This document shows, one piece after another, positions 1 through 9,034 of a stretch of 64,000 bases of DNA. Source of the stretch: Pictodentalium vernedei (Eukaryota; Mollusca; Scaphopoda; Dentaliida; Dentaliidae). The stretch is taken from positions 63,805,741 to 63,869,740 of the forward strand of contig CM062289.1 in NCBI GenBank assembly GCA_031216915.1, in the 5' to 3' direction. The notes under the pieces are model-generated. The model saw nothing but the letters and a program-made list of their open reading frames with translations, was not told the DNA's origin and ran no database searches. Positions within the stretch are counted from its first letter, which is position 1, and every line of letters starts with the position of its first letter. A program made the translations under genes and the position numbers.

Positions 1-2204
1 CACACACAATGCTGTTATGTTGAAGTTTCATCACTGATCTTCAATTTTGCCATTTCACTTATAACTTACCAAGTTCAAGTTTGTTAAGTTGAACTACAGT
101 GTCATTAACACTTTCATTTTACCTTTCAAACAACATACATGTCGTGTACGCTGCCCATATGAACACAGAAATTGAGACCCCACTAATTACACTACGAGGT
201 GGGGTCTCAAAACCCCACCACGTGACTTCAATTTGTCTATAATTAACTTGTGTTTTTTGCAAGTGCGGTAATCAGATTTATTCTTCCACCCAAAATAGTT
301 TCAGTTCATTGTTGTTTAGTGATTGTTAGGTATTGCATTTAAGTATAAATTGAATACGTGTACTCCATACATGTTTTTTGATAATAAAACGCATTAATAT
401 GGCAGAAAAAACGATCAAAATATCGAGTTTGAATCGTGTTTTTAATCTCGCATGAATATGTCAAACTGTGTGATGGGATGTTTGGATGACGTCGGTTTAT
501 CTTTTGATCTCTCAGTCGCCGGCTCTTAATTAGATCAATTTTTTTCACAGTGAAAAATTACCTTTACTTTTACTTGAAATATTAAAAAGATAGTTCAATA
601 TTTGAAAAAGTTATTAAAAGCTATTGCGATTCCGAATGTTGTTCATCAAAATCGATTCAGAACTCGAGGTATTACGAAAAAAAAAATATTATACCGTACT
701 GAAATCATGGATGTGAGTTGAAAAAATTATAACTTGACCAGCACAATATCTGGACATTCCCCCGACGGTCTTTTACCTAACTGTAGCTATTGACGGAGAA
801 GAATCATGTTACCGGTACTGAATTTTGAATAAATTGTGGGTTGGGTAGGAAGGGAATCCGATTTAAGATTTTAAATATTAAGTCCAGAGTGGAATGTAAA
901 AATATACATGTTGAGAGTGGAATTAACATAAATAAACTACATTAACGAAAAAGGAATGCTTGTGGTGGCCCTGGGACGTTTCAGCCCAACACGCTTCGGA
1001 ATCCATATATTGAAGCACCTGCATGCACTAACAAGGAAAACTGGCCAAGATTGGGGGGGGGGGGGGGGTGCAGATGGGCAAACAATCGATGATATAGGCC
1101 TATTTGTGCGTGTGGGTTTATGGGAGTCTGGAGTCCAATTGCCTCGTTTCGGGGATGGGGAATGAGGGGGGGGGGGGGGGAGGGGACTATTTACTTCACC
1201 ATATTGGAGTGGTATGGATGACTGAATCTTACACTGCCAAGACACTGAAATTTTTTATGTGCTGGCTGCACGCAAAAATCAGGGGTAGCGCCAGAAAATC
1301 TCCGATAGAGGAACTAAAATCTCCTGCCTGAAAGACCTATTTTAATTTTTGGGGTTTCAAGACACGTGTGGGGGGACAAACCCAAAAAATTATAATACGA
1401 AATTTCGGGGCATGTTTGAGCTAGGGTTATGACGTGTGGTGGTCTGGCTTGTCGATCGGCATGTCATTATTGAAAAATTAAAAAAATATTATTTTCTATT
1501 TATTTTATTTACATATGGTTATAATTATGATTGCTGAATTAAAAAAGTAATTGAAAATGTTGATTTGTCTCTTATTTTTTCTCAAGCTTGTCATGTTCAG
1601 AGATGTTAAAACAGATGTTGGTTTGAAGGACAGCTCTGTGCTTTGTTGCGCCACTCAAATGTTATTTCACACCTTGTGCAAGTGGTAGTTTAATCTACTA
1701 TATCTAATTAATCACATCAATCCCGACTACTTTAATGTAGTAGTAGAATATTTTATTTAAGTGTCACATTTCAATACACATACATAATATACAGAGTATT
1801 TACAAAATATTTATATGAAATCCAGCCTATGAAGGCTTATGAGACATATCTTCATCAGAGGTAGGTCTTTTTTTTTACAGTAGTTCATAAAAGAACCCCC
1901 CCCCCCCCAAAAAAAAACAAACCCGAAAAACCAAAACACATGCATGCACACCAACACACACCCTTGCGCCCCCCCCCCCCACACACACAGAGTAGTATGC
2001 AGACATACGCCCAAGTGCACTTGGGTATACTTTCGTGTACTAATTTTCTTTCTTTTTTTCTTATCCCCCCCTCCCCCACCCATCACGTATATCTGTCTCT
2101 ATCTCTTTCCCACTGAAGTGTACTCTCTTAGAAAGGCACATTCGCAGATATTTTAATTCGGTATCCCCCTTATATTCACCCACGTATTTTTACATACACA
2201 CAGG
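1..2204. other. Intergenic DNA without a recognisable gene
   Basis: No open frame here looks like a gene; the short ones come from AT-rich DNA or run through G/C homopolymers (about 1,054-1,069, 1,166-1,181, 1,897-1,909, 1,970-1,980). A 10-bp inverted repeat with GAGACCCCAC and its complement lies at about 174-207 and would form a small hairpin. CA-rich simple sequence occurs around 1,940-1,990. Nothing further can be assigned. Confidence 0.6.
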
Positions 2205-2549
2205 CTTAGCTATTATTTTTTATTATTTATTAGGGTTTAACGACACATTAACAGGACACATTAACAGCCACATCATGTCGGTGACAGTTTTACAGGTGGA
2301 GGAAGCCGGAGTACCCGGAGAGAACCACCGCGCAGCGACGAGCAGCTGTCAGCTCCCCAACATCGTAACTCTGAACTCTGCACCGCGGCACAGGCAGGGT
2401 TAGATTGGTTGAAGACATGCGCACCATCGACGTGCAGTACGCCTTAGTACACAGCGTCATCGTGCCCCCATGTAGGCAATCGGGGTTAAGTGCCTTGCCC
2501 AAGGACACAACGCGGGAGCACGAATCAGTCGCTGAAATGGTCACCCATC
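2205..2549 (-). repeat. SINE 3' portion with Deu-like domain, left of Polinton
   Basis: Read on the minus strand this continues the 5S-like SINE head at 22,092-22,165 after removal of the Polinton. It starts with the GATGGGTGACC part of the 5S internal promoter (box C), then leaves 5S sequence. Next comes a segment resembling the Deu SINE core (GGGCAAGGCACTTAACC, about 2,485-2,505). The tail (CTCCACCTGTAAAACTGTCA and further) ends in TAATAAATAATA-type A/T-rich DNA. A related tail is at about 25,680-25,890. SINE3-type (5S-headed) Deu SINEs are known in vertebrates and some invertebrates; the family assignment is from recalled motifs. Confidence 0.6.
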
Positions 2550-2958
2550 AGTAGTTGGGGGAGCCACTATAGACCCAAGATTTTGAAAATTATAGACCCA
2601 AGAACTTATAGACCCAAGATTGTGAAACTTATAGACCCAAGATTTGTGAAACTTATAGACCCAAGATTTGTGAAACTTATAGACCCAAGAACTTATAGAC
2701 CCAACATGTATGCCCCCATGTAGGCAATCGGGGTTAAGTGCCTTGCCCAAGGACACAACGCGGGAGCACGAATCAGTCGCTGAAATGGTCACCCATCAGT
2801 AGTTGGGGGAGCCACTATAGACCCAAGATTTTGAAAATTATAGACCCAAGAACTTATAGACCCAAGATTGTGAAACTTATAGACCCAAGATTTGTGAAAC
2901 TTATAGACCCAAGATTTGTGAAACTTATAGACCCAAGAACTTATAGACCCAACATGTA
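2463..2958 (+). repeat. 248-bp tandem duplication spanning host/Polinton junction
   Basis: Bases 2,463-2,710 and 2,711-2,958 are two head-to-tail copies of one 248-bp unit. Each holds 81 bp of SINE flank, the target-site hexamer and the first ~160 bp of the Polinton terminal repeat. The two left ends of the element are therefore at 2,550 and 2,798. The junction has a three-base TGC microhomology. The copies look identical, so this is either a very recent duplication or an assembly artefact. Confidence 0.85.
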
Positions 2959-3361
2959 TGCACTGGTTGCCACCAGTGCATACATGTTGGGTCTATAAGT
3001 TCTTGGGTCTATAGACCCAACATGTATGCACTGGTTGCCACCAGTGCATACATGTTGGGTCTATAAGTTCTTGGGTCTATAAGTTTCACAAATCTTGGGT
3101 CTATAAGTTTCACAAATCTTGGGTCTATAAGTTTCACAATCTTGGGTCTATAAGTTCTTGGGTCTATAATTTTCAAAATCTTGGGTCTATAGTGGCTCCG
3201 CATCATGCTTTTTTTATGGCCAGATCCTATAGTACATTTTTGCTTATAAGTTTTTTTCACTGGAGGATAAGGGAACTGGTTTTTTGTCTTTATAACAAAG
3301 ACTTGATTGTGTACATGAGAAGATCTCTTTCTAATAGTGTGGGTAGCCCTTAGAAGGGCTG
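2798..3361 (+). repeat. Polinton left terminal inverted repeat
   Basis: This is the reverse complement of 21,579-22,091 with few differences. The outer part is an array of ~22-25 bp units built on TATAGACCCAAGA. At about 2,960-3,030 the array turns on itself: a forward array, a hairpin with TGCACTGGTTGCCACCAGTGCA, then the same units inverted to about 3,197 (CTATAGTGGCTCCG). The end can thus fold into a long hairpin. The inner part (3,198-3,361) is unique sequence ending in the palindrome AGCCCTTAGAAGGGCT. An extra copy of the outer 160 bp lies at 2,550-2,710. Confidence 0.9.
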
Positions 3362-3529
3362 CCACGAAGGCACATTTTGAAATCACACTCATTTGTGAGA
3401 GTAACAAATTATTGATAGGTTAGAATGACAAACAGAGATAATAAGAAATAGGATGAATGAGTTTAAGTTGTATCCTGATTTTTGTCAAGATAAAATTCAA
3501 TAACTTGTATCCAGATTTTGTAGGAATCC

Positions 3530-3922
3530 TCATGAGAATTCACTTAAATCTGGATACAGGTTATTGGATTTAACTTCACATTTTTTATATCGTCTTTCTG
3601 GCTGCCAATTAAGATCAGGATACAAGTCAACTTTCTTCACCTGGTATTTCTCCAGTTCATAACCGCGGACAGCTAAGAACTGTCTTATCCCTGCCTTTCG
3701 CCTCAACTCATCAATAAGCTGCTGGCCCCACTGTCGAGTGTATTTCTGAGGTCCACCACTTCTCCTCATATGACCGAAAATATCTTCAGCTAACTGGCGT
3801 CTCCGTGCTTTCTCTCTCTCTACTCTGATGGATTCTTCTTCTAATCGGCGATTCCAATCAGCGTCAGACATTTCCCCGGACCTCCACATTCTGTATTCAT
3901 TCATCTCTAGCGAGAACTTCAT
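3530..3922 (-). CDS. Hypothetical protein, left terminal cassette
   Basis: The 130-residue product starts at the ATG at 3,922, about 30-40 bases downstream of a TATA box on the minus strand (TATAAAA, about 3,950-3,957). Residues 15-60 are highly charged and probably helical (repeated E/R), followed by a basic helix ending near LRRKAG. The C-terminus has two similar short pieces, VDLYPDL and NNLYPDL; the matching DNA repeat (TGTATCCNGATTTT) continues past the stop at 3,460-3,520. I recognise no domain. It is transcribed divergently from the histone-like gene and points outward to the terminal repeat, like the gene at 20,341-20,727 at the other end, to which I see no protein similarity. Confidence 0.6.
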   Translation of the reverse strand: MKFSLEMNEYRMWRSGEMSDADWNRRLEEESIRVEREKARRRQLAEDIFGHMRRSGGPQKYTRQWGQQLIDELRRKAGIRQFLAVRGYELEKYQVKKVDLYPDLNWQPERRYKKCEVKSNNLYPDLSEFS

Positions 3923-4198
3923 GTTGTCTCAAAATGATTTGTTTGGAATGCGTGTTAGATTTTATAGACAATGCGAGGATCGAAAATGCAGTGGAGAACG
4001 CTCACGCGACAAATCTGATCGAGTGCGGGAAAAATTGTTGACGTCGGACGGCTGTGATAGTAAACGTCTGTTATCAACAATTTTTTCCCGCACTCGATCA
4101 GAATTGTCGCGGTGAACGTTCTCCAGTGCAATTTCGATCCTCGCAATGTCTATAAAAACACTGCTGGAGATATCATAATGTCATTTTTCTTATCAATC
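3923..4198. promoter_or_regulatory. Mirror-symmetric divergent promoter, left cassette
   Basis: Between two divergent genes lies a nearly palindromic block (about 3,951-4,160). From each edge inward it reads TATA box (TTTATAGACAATGCGAGGATC or its complement), CCAGTG/CACTGG-type arms, a CGCGACA element, GATCGAGTGCGGGAAA, and a centre around GACGTCGGACGGCTGTGATA. The outward-facing TATA boxes sit 40-50 bases from each start codon. A close relative of this block is at 20,808-21,003. I infer that one symmetric core drives both genes; the long arms could also form a cruciform. Confidence 0.7.
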
Positions 4199-4564
4199 AT
4201 GAGAGTTGAGCTATCCATCGAGGTAAAGATTCCATCACTAGAAGGTGAATGTGGGCCACGAGGAGTGAAGAAGGAGAGAGAGGAGTGCAATACTATTCCA
4301 CCACAAGAGGTGAAGATGGAGAGAGAGGAGCGTAATACTATTCCAAGGAGTAATTTGCGAAGATTGGCAAGAAAAGCTGGGGTGAATAATATCTCACCAT
4401 TGTCACTTGATGAAGCTGAAGAAGCCTTACACTGTTTTGTTCGAAAATTGATAAGAGATACCTATCATTATGCAACAATTAGGGGAAGAGGATCACAACA
4501 TCTCGTTAATCAAAAGGATGTCAAGAGAGCCGCAAAGAGAAATGGAATAAAGTTGGTGAACTAA
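4199..4564 (+). CDS. Histone H4-like histone-fold protein
   Basis: The 121-residue product has a histone fold at residues ~50-117 that resembles eukaryotic H4. Alpha 1 carries LRRLARKAGV, close to RRLARRGGV of H4, then IS; alpha 2 keeps an IRD near its end; alpha 3 is KDVKRAAKRNGI, matching the DVVYALKRQG region. The N-terminal tail is not the H4 tail: it is acidic/basic and contains two copies of a VKxEREExNTIP unit. I chose the ATG at 4,199 because the TATA box is at 4,151; an in-frame ATG at 4,178 is too close to it but cannot be excluded. Virus-encoded histones are known from nucleocytoplasmic large DNA viruses and H4 from bracoviruses. A role in packaging the genome or acting on host chromatin is inference. 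Confidence 0.75.
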   Translation: MRVELSIEVKIPSLEGECGPRGVKKEREECNTIPPQEVKMEREERNTIPRSNLRRLARKAGVNNISPLSLDEAEEALHCFVRKLIRDTYHYATIRGRGSQHLVNQKDVKRAAKRNGIKLVN

Positions 4565-5380
4565 ACATGATTTGTTTAGTAAAAAACGGCCCTTATAAGG
4601 GCCACCATATTCTTAAAAAGAGATATCACGTTTACACACTTGAGTGGCACATTTCAGTGCTACCACAATGGAATGAATTGAACTTTTTGTTCAATTGTAA
4701 TTTCATTACTCAATTCAAAAGAGGTTAACCTCATAGCTCCCACACTAGATTTCCCTGTCATGGCATATTTTTTGTGTTTGCAAATTATTTTTGTTTTTAC
4801 CTAAATGTTTTTGTGTGAAAATATTTAGGTAAAAAACAAAAATAATTTGCAAACATAAAAATATTTTTGTGTTTGCAAATTATTTTTCTGTCTTGCAAGT
4901 TTTTTTATTTTATAAGAAAAATATTTTTTCTGTTTGCAAATTATTTTTTGTCTTGCAAGTTTTTTTTATTTTATAAGAAAAATATTTTTTGTGTTTGTAA
5001 AATGAATGTTATGAAAAAAACTTTTTCATAACATTCATTTTACAAACACAAAAAATATTTTTTCTGTTTGCAAATTATTTTCTGTCTTGCAAGTTTTTTA
5101 TTTTATAAGAAAAATATTTTCGTGTTTGCAAATGCATGTTATGAAAAAAACTTTTTCATAACATGCATTTACAAACACAAAAATATTTTTTGTGCTTGCA
5201 AAATAATGTTATGAAAAATGTTTTTTATTTTTAAAAAATCTTGAGTTGGAAAAAATTTTCCCCTGTTTAAATAACAACAAAATAATATTACCTTTTTTCA
5301 AAATCCGAATTTTTTTATTCCATGAATATTTACAGATTTGTAAATGTCTTTTATGAAAATGTCACTTTCAAAAACTGTTT
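4565..5380. repeat. AT-rich convergent intergenic region with hairpin cluster
   Basis: No gene is seen. Just after the histone-like gene are a small hairpin (CTAAACA/TGTTTAG, 4,561-4,579) and a perfect palindrome GGCCCTTATAAGGGCC (4,588-4,603), probably a transcription end signal; 4,587-4,640 resembles the inner terminal repeat at 21,578-21,640. From 4,770 to 5,200 a repeated unit with TGTTTGCAAATTATTTTT and GTCTTGCAAGTTTTTTATTT recurs. It is interspersed with three long hairpins (about 4,778-4,856, 4,996-5,052 and 5,119-5,182), each with arms of more than 25 bp. The region separates two convergent genes, so termination, or a replication or recombination role, are both possible. Confidence 0.65.
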
Positions 5381-6055
5381 TCAATGTTTCTTGGCAAGTT
5401 TTTCCATTTTAGAATTATTGTCTTTAGCTTTTCGTTTTCTTGTAACTTTCTTTGGTGGTTCCTCTTTCTCTGTAAATAATACTTCTAACTCATCATCGAT
5501 TTCCATTTTTGTTTCTTTGGGTATATCCATATTATATAATAATGTATCATCATTATCATCAAACTCTGGTAACACAGGTTCTGTTAAGTCAACTTTCTCA
5601 TTTGTATGGGGAAGTGGTGATATTGGTATCATGCTCATCCCCTGTAAAGTGTGGTTGTCAATGTCTTTTTCATCAAGTTGTAAGTTGAAACCTGTAATCG
5701 GTAATTTATCTTCTGTATGCTTTATGTATTCTGACCATGGATAAACCTTTACCGGTCCTCGTTGATCAACAGCTGGTGAACCCCATCTTGGTTGAGACAC
5801 AGAGTTATTCGATAGCTTTCTCAATCTACATTCATTAATCCAATGTCCTCTCTCATTGCAATAAAAACATGGCCCTTTGTCTGAACATGTACTCGCCCAA
5901 TGTCCTTTCTGATGACAAATGGAACAATTAGGTGTTGATATCAAATTATAAAGTTCATTCACAAGTCTTCTAACTTCTCCCCATTTAGATGGTTTATAGT
6001 AAATACTTTTAGCATCACTTGCTTTTTCTAATCTTGGATCTGTAACTCTATCCAT
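5381..6055 (-). CDS. CCHC zinc-knuckle protein, divergent from PolB
   Basis: The 224-residue product contains two classical CX2CX4HX4C zinc knuckles, at residues 44-57 (CSICHQKGHWASTC) and 63-76 (CFYCNERGHWINEC), as in retroviral nucleocapsid proteins and cellular nucleic-acid binders. The first 40 residues look like a short helical domain. Residues 100-190 are acidic and low in structure. The C-terminus is strongly basic (KKVTRKRKAK and following), a likely nuclear signal. The ATG at 6,055 follows a minus-strand TATA box at about 6,143-6,150. It shares a mirrored promoter and 5' leader with PolB, so early co-expression and a single-strand-binding or RNA-binding role in replication are reasonable inferences. 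No close family is recognised. Confidence 0.7.
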   Translation of the reverse strand: MDRVTDPRLEKASDAKSIYYKPSKWGEVRRLVNELYNLISTPNCSICHQKGHWASTCSDKGPCFYCNERGHWINECRLRKLSNNSVSQPRWGSPAVDQRGPVKVYPWSEYIKHTEDKLPITGFNLQLDEKDIDNHTLQGMSMIPISPLPHTNEKVDLTEPVLPEFDDNDDTLLYNMDIPKETKMEIDDELEVLFTEKEEPPKKVTRKRKAKDNNSKMEKLAKKH

Positions 6056-6857
6056 CTTTAACTTTTGGAGCGTTTCAAAAATATGTCTTGTCTTCTTGAA
6101 GTCAAAAAAACCAAGTGTGAAACATCCTAAGATTCTTCCTCCTTTTATACTTTTTTAATGTACATTTAATTGTACACTTAAATGTTCCATAACGTGCATT
6201 TGCACACAATTGTTTAAATACGCATTCATTTGGTTACAAACAGTTATGCTATCTCTTACACTCAATAATCTCTGGATACTATATTGCTGTTGTTAAATAT
6301 TGACTGAAAGATACACTTAACAAATAAAATATTTACCATAGGAATATTTCCCATACAGTGAATGGATTACATTTTATGACTTTTCAAATGTGTATAAGAA
6401 ACATTTATTAACAGTATAATTCAGTGGGGTATTAAATGTACATTTAATTGTACACTTAAATGTTCCATAACGTGCATTTGCACACAATTGTTTAAATACG
6501 CATTCATTTGGTTACAAACAGTTATGCTATCTCTTACACTCAATAATCTCTGGATACTATATTGCTGTTGTTAAATATTGACTGAAAGATACACTTAACA
6601 AATAAAATATTTTTACCATAGGAATATTTCCCATAGAGTGAATGGATTACATTTTATGACTTTTCAAATGTGTATAAGAAACATTTATTAACAGTATAAT
6701 TCAGTGGGGTATTAAATGTACATTTAAATGCACAATTAAATGTACATTAAAGGGAAGTATAAAAGGAGGAAGAATCTTAGGATGTTTCACACTTGGGTTT
6801 TTTGACTTCAAGAAGACAAGACATATTTTCAAAAGCTAGAAGACGATAGAAGAAAAG
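6056..6857. promoter_or_regulatory. Divergent promoter of zinc-knuckle gene and PolB
   Basis: The two ends of this region are inverted copies of each other (about 6,070-6,165 and 6,738-6,832). Each contains a TATA box in GTATAAAAGGAGG, followed downstream by the same leader (AAGAATCTTAGGATGTTTCA and onward). Both divergent genes thus have the same core promoter and 5' untranslated start. Between them lie two tandem ~278-bp units. The right TATA box (6,758-6,766) is ~92 bp before the PolB ATG. Confidence 0.7.
6157..6714 (+). repeat. Two tandem ~278-bp repeats in the divergent promoter
   Basis: Units at 6,157-6,434 and 6,435-6,714 are nearly identical and start with AATGTACATTTAATTGTACA, itself made of short inverted repeats. 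A third, partial and altered start follows at 6,715-6,750. Possible roles are an enhancer, a protein-binding array or an internal origin; the sequence alone does not decide. Confidence 0.8.
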
Positions 6858-9032
6858 ATGAAGAGAGCCATTGAAGAATATAGTGAGACAGAGAGTGAAG
6901 TAGATAACAAGAAGCAGAGAGTAGAATCAGCAAGGGACATATACACCATTCACCCACTCCTACAAAGAACATCAAGAAAATTCCGTTCCAAATCCCATGT
7001 ATGCAGAATAACCTTTAAACAATTCAATCAAAAGAATCCATTTGACACCCTTGGAAAAGTATTTGACAGTTTGGTAGATGATATTAAAGAAGAATGTGAA
7101 GTAGAAGACAACGATCCAATGAGAATATCAGTTGACCACCCAGGATTAGAAATAGGTATATTTATTCCATTTACTAAGGCTTCGGCTATCACTGGTAACA
7201 CCAGATTAGATGAAATAGAAAAAGTTGTACAATCAAATGATAACTTTACTATCCATGATGGGCAATTATCTTTAGAAATAACACACACTTCTCTACCACA
7301 AGGGTCTGGGCGACATGCACCAATTTCATTTTCATCTGTTGATAAAATGGTTGGAAACAAGAGAAGTATTATTGAAATTAAAAATGTTCATGATTCAATG
7401 TGTCTCGCACGGGCCATTGTAGTGGGAAAGTGTCATGTTGATAGAGATAATTCTGATCTTTGGCAAAAGAAATGGAAAAATATTAAACGTTCTGATAGAC
7501 CGACACAAGAGTTGGAAGCTAAGGCATTGATGGACAAAGCAGGTCTTGATTATAATATTCCTTGTGGATATGAAGAATATTATAAAATACAAGACCTGCT
7601 TTACCCAGAGTATGTCATCAAAATTCATCCACAGTATGCAAAAAGTGAATTTTTATTCAAACCTCCAGTTACCACCGCTGATAGTAAAGTTATTCATATT
7701 TACCACCATGACCAGCATTTTGATACTATCACAACAATTAAAGGGTTTTTAGGATGTCACTACTATTGTGAACTTTGCAGTAAAGGGGTCCAACAGAGAG
7801 AACGTCACATGTGCCCTTTTGGTTGTATTTGCTATGCTCCAACAAAATGTATTCCTGAACATCCCACTACCTGTTACAGTTGCAATAGACAATTTAGAAG
7901 TTTATCATGCTATAATAACCATATCACTAGAAAGGGAAAAGAAGAAAAAACAATTTGTCAATTAGTTCAAAAATGTAAAACATGCAATTCACTAATATAT
8001 CCAACAAAAGGAAAGCACATCTGTGAAGGATTCAAAAAATGCAAATATTGTCAACAAGTAGTTAATTCTGATCACCAATGTTTCATTCCAAAATACACTT
8101 CACCCGAGGATGAAAAATTACCAAACATTCCATTTGTATTTTTTGATTTTGAAACCACACAAGACTCAGGAGTTCATATCCCAAATTTCTGTGTTGCTCA
8201 TCGTGCATGTGGGGGGTGTATTTGCAAATCTATAGATCAAGAATGTATTTCCTGTGACAAATTTGGATATAGGCAATCAATATTTAAAGGGGAATCTACT
8301 TTATCAGATTTTTGTGATTGGCTTTTCAGTAAGGAACATAAAGGGACAACAGCTATTGCTCACAATTTAAGAGGTTTCGATGGACAATTTATTTTAAGAC
8401 ACCTCATTGAAACTGGTACAACAACTCCTGATGTAATTATGAATGGGAACAAAATTCTTTCACTTAAAGCTTGTGGTATTAGACTTATAGATTCTTTAAA
8501 TTTTCTTTCAATGAGATTGGCACAATTTCCCAAAACATTTGGCTTGACAGAATTAGCAAAAGGTTATTTCCCCCATTTGGCAAACACACAAGCTTATCAA
8601 AATTATATTGGTCCTTATTTAGATTCAACATTGTATATGCCAGATTCAATGTCTCCATCAGATAGGGAAGATTTTATCAAGTGGTACAAACAAAAAATTA
8701 CTAGTCATGCCAGATTTGATTTTCAAAAAGAAATGGAATTATACTGTAAATCAGATGTAGATATCTTGCGTAGGGGGTGTGGGGAATTCAGACAAAAATT
8801 TATAGATAGTGATGGCATAGACCCCTTGAGAGAAGCATTTACCTTAGCCGATGCATGTACAAAAGCTTGGAGAAAAAATTCACTTCCAGAAAACAAAATG
8901 GCAATCATTTCAGACATAGGTTACCCTGCTAAAGTCAAATACTCCATTAAAGCCATTAGATTTTTACAGACACTTGCACAGGAAAAAAACATACATATTC
9001 AACATGCACTTAATGGTGGGGAGGTTAAATAG
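6858..9032 (+). CDS. polB: Protein-primed DNA polymerase B, N-terminal part (frame-broken)
   Basis: This is the N-terminal 724 residues of a Polinton-type family B polymerase that would replicate the element. Residues 1-20 carry a basic nuclear-type signal. Residues ~295-410 form a Cys/His-rich region with several CxxC pairs, typical of Polinton and adintovirus polymerases. The 3'-5' exonuclease follows: Exo I FDFETT near residue 428, Exo II AHNLRGFD near 501, Exo III YCKSDVD near 629. The frame closes at a TAG at 9,030-9,032, immediately before sequence that continues the same protein in another frame. The shift is a single-base change next to a short A run; it could be an inactivating mutation or a sequencing error. 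No convincing slippery heptamer is present. Confidence 0.93.
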   Translation: MKRAIEEYSETESEVDNKKQRVESARDIYTIHPLLQRTSRKFRSKSHVCRITFKQFNQKNPFDTLGKVFDSLVDDIKEECEVEDNDPMRISVDHPGLEIGIFIPFTKASAITGNTRLDEIEKVVQSNDNFTIHDGQLSLEITHTSLPQGSGRHAPISFSSVDKMVGNKRSIIEIKNVHDSMCLARAIVVGKCHVDRDNSDLWQKKWKNIKRSDRPTQELEAKALMDKAGLDYNIPCGYEEYYKIQDLLYPEYVIKIHPQYAKSEFLFKPPVTTADSKVIHIYHHDQHFDTITTIKGFLGCHYYCELCSKGVQQRERHMCPFGCICYAPTKCIPEHPTTCYSCNRQFRSLSCYNNHITRKGKEEKTICQLVQKCKTCNSLIYPTKGKHICEGFKKCKYCQQVVNSDHQCFIPKYTSPEDEKLPNIPFVFFDFETTQDSGVHIPNFCVAHRACGGCICKSIDQECISCDKFGYRQSIFKGESTLSDFCDWLFSKEHKGTTAIAHNLRGFDGQFILRHLIETGTTTPDVIMNGNKILSLKACGIRLIDSLNFLSMRLAQFPKTFGLTELAKGYFPHLANTQAYQNYIGPYLDSTLYMPDSMSPSDREDFIKWYKQKITSHARFDFQKEMELYCKSDVDILRRGCGEFRQKFIDSDGIDPLREAFTLADACTKAWRKNSLPENKMAIISDIGYPAKVKYSIKAIRFLQTLAQEKNIHIQHALNGGEVK

Positions 9033-9034
9033 GG

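Noticed and set aside
339-548. 69-codon minus-strand frame
   Set aside because: Short, AT-rich and without any motif or promoter.
937-1331. Overlapping open frames around the poly-G tracts
   Set aside because: They are read-through of homopolymers on both strands.
1811-2156. Open frames on both strands in CA/poly-C sequence
   Set aside because: Low-complexity composition only.
2566-3190. Regular ~24-bp repeats at the Polinton ends as a CRISPR-like array
   Set aside because: The units are contiguous, lack unique spacers, occur inverted at both element ends and belong to a eukaryotic transposon.
2490-3407. Open frames over the terminal repeats (repeated KIIDPRTYRP peptide)
   Set aside because: They arise from the tandem repeat on either strand and have no independent coding signs.
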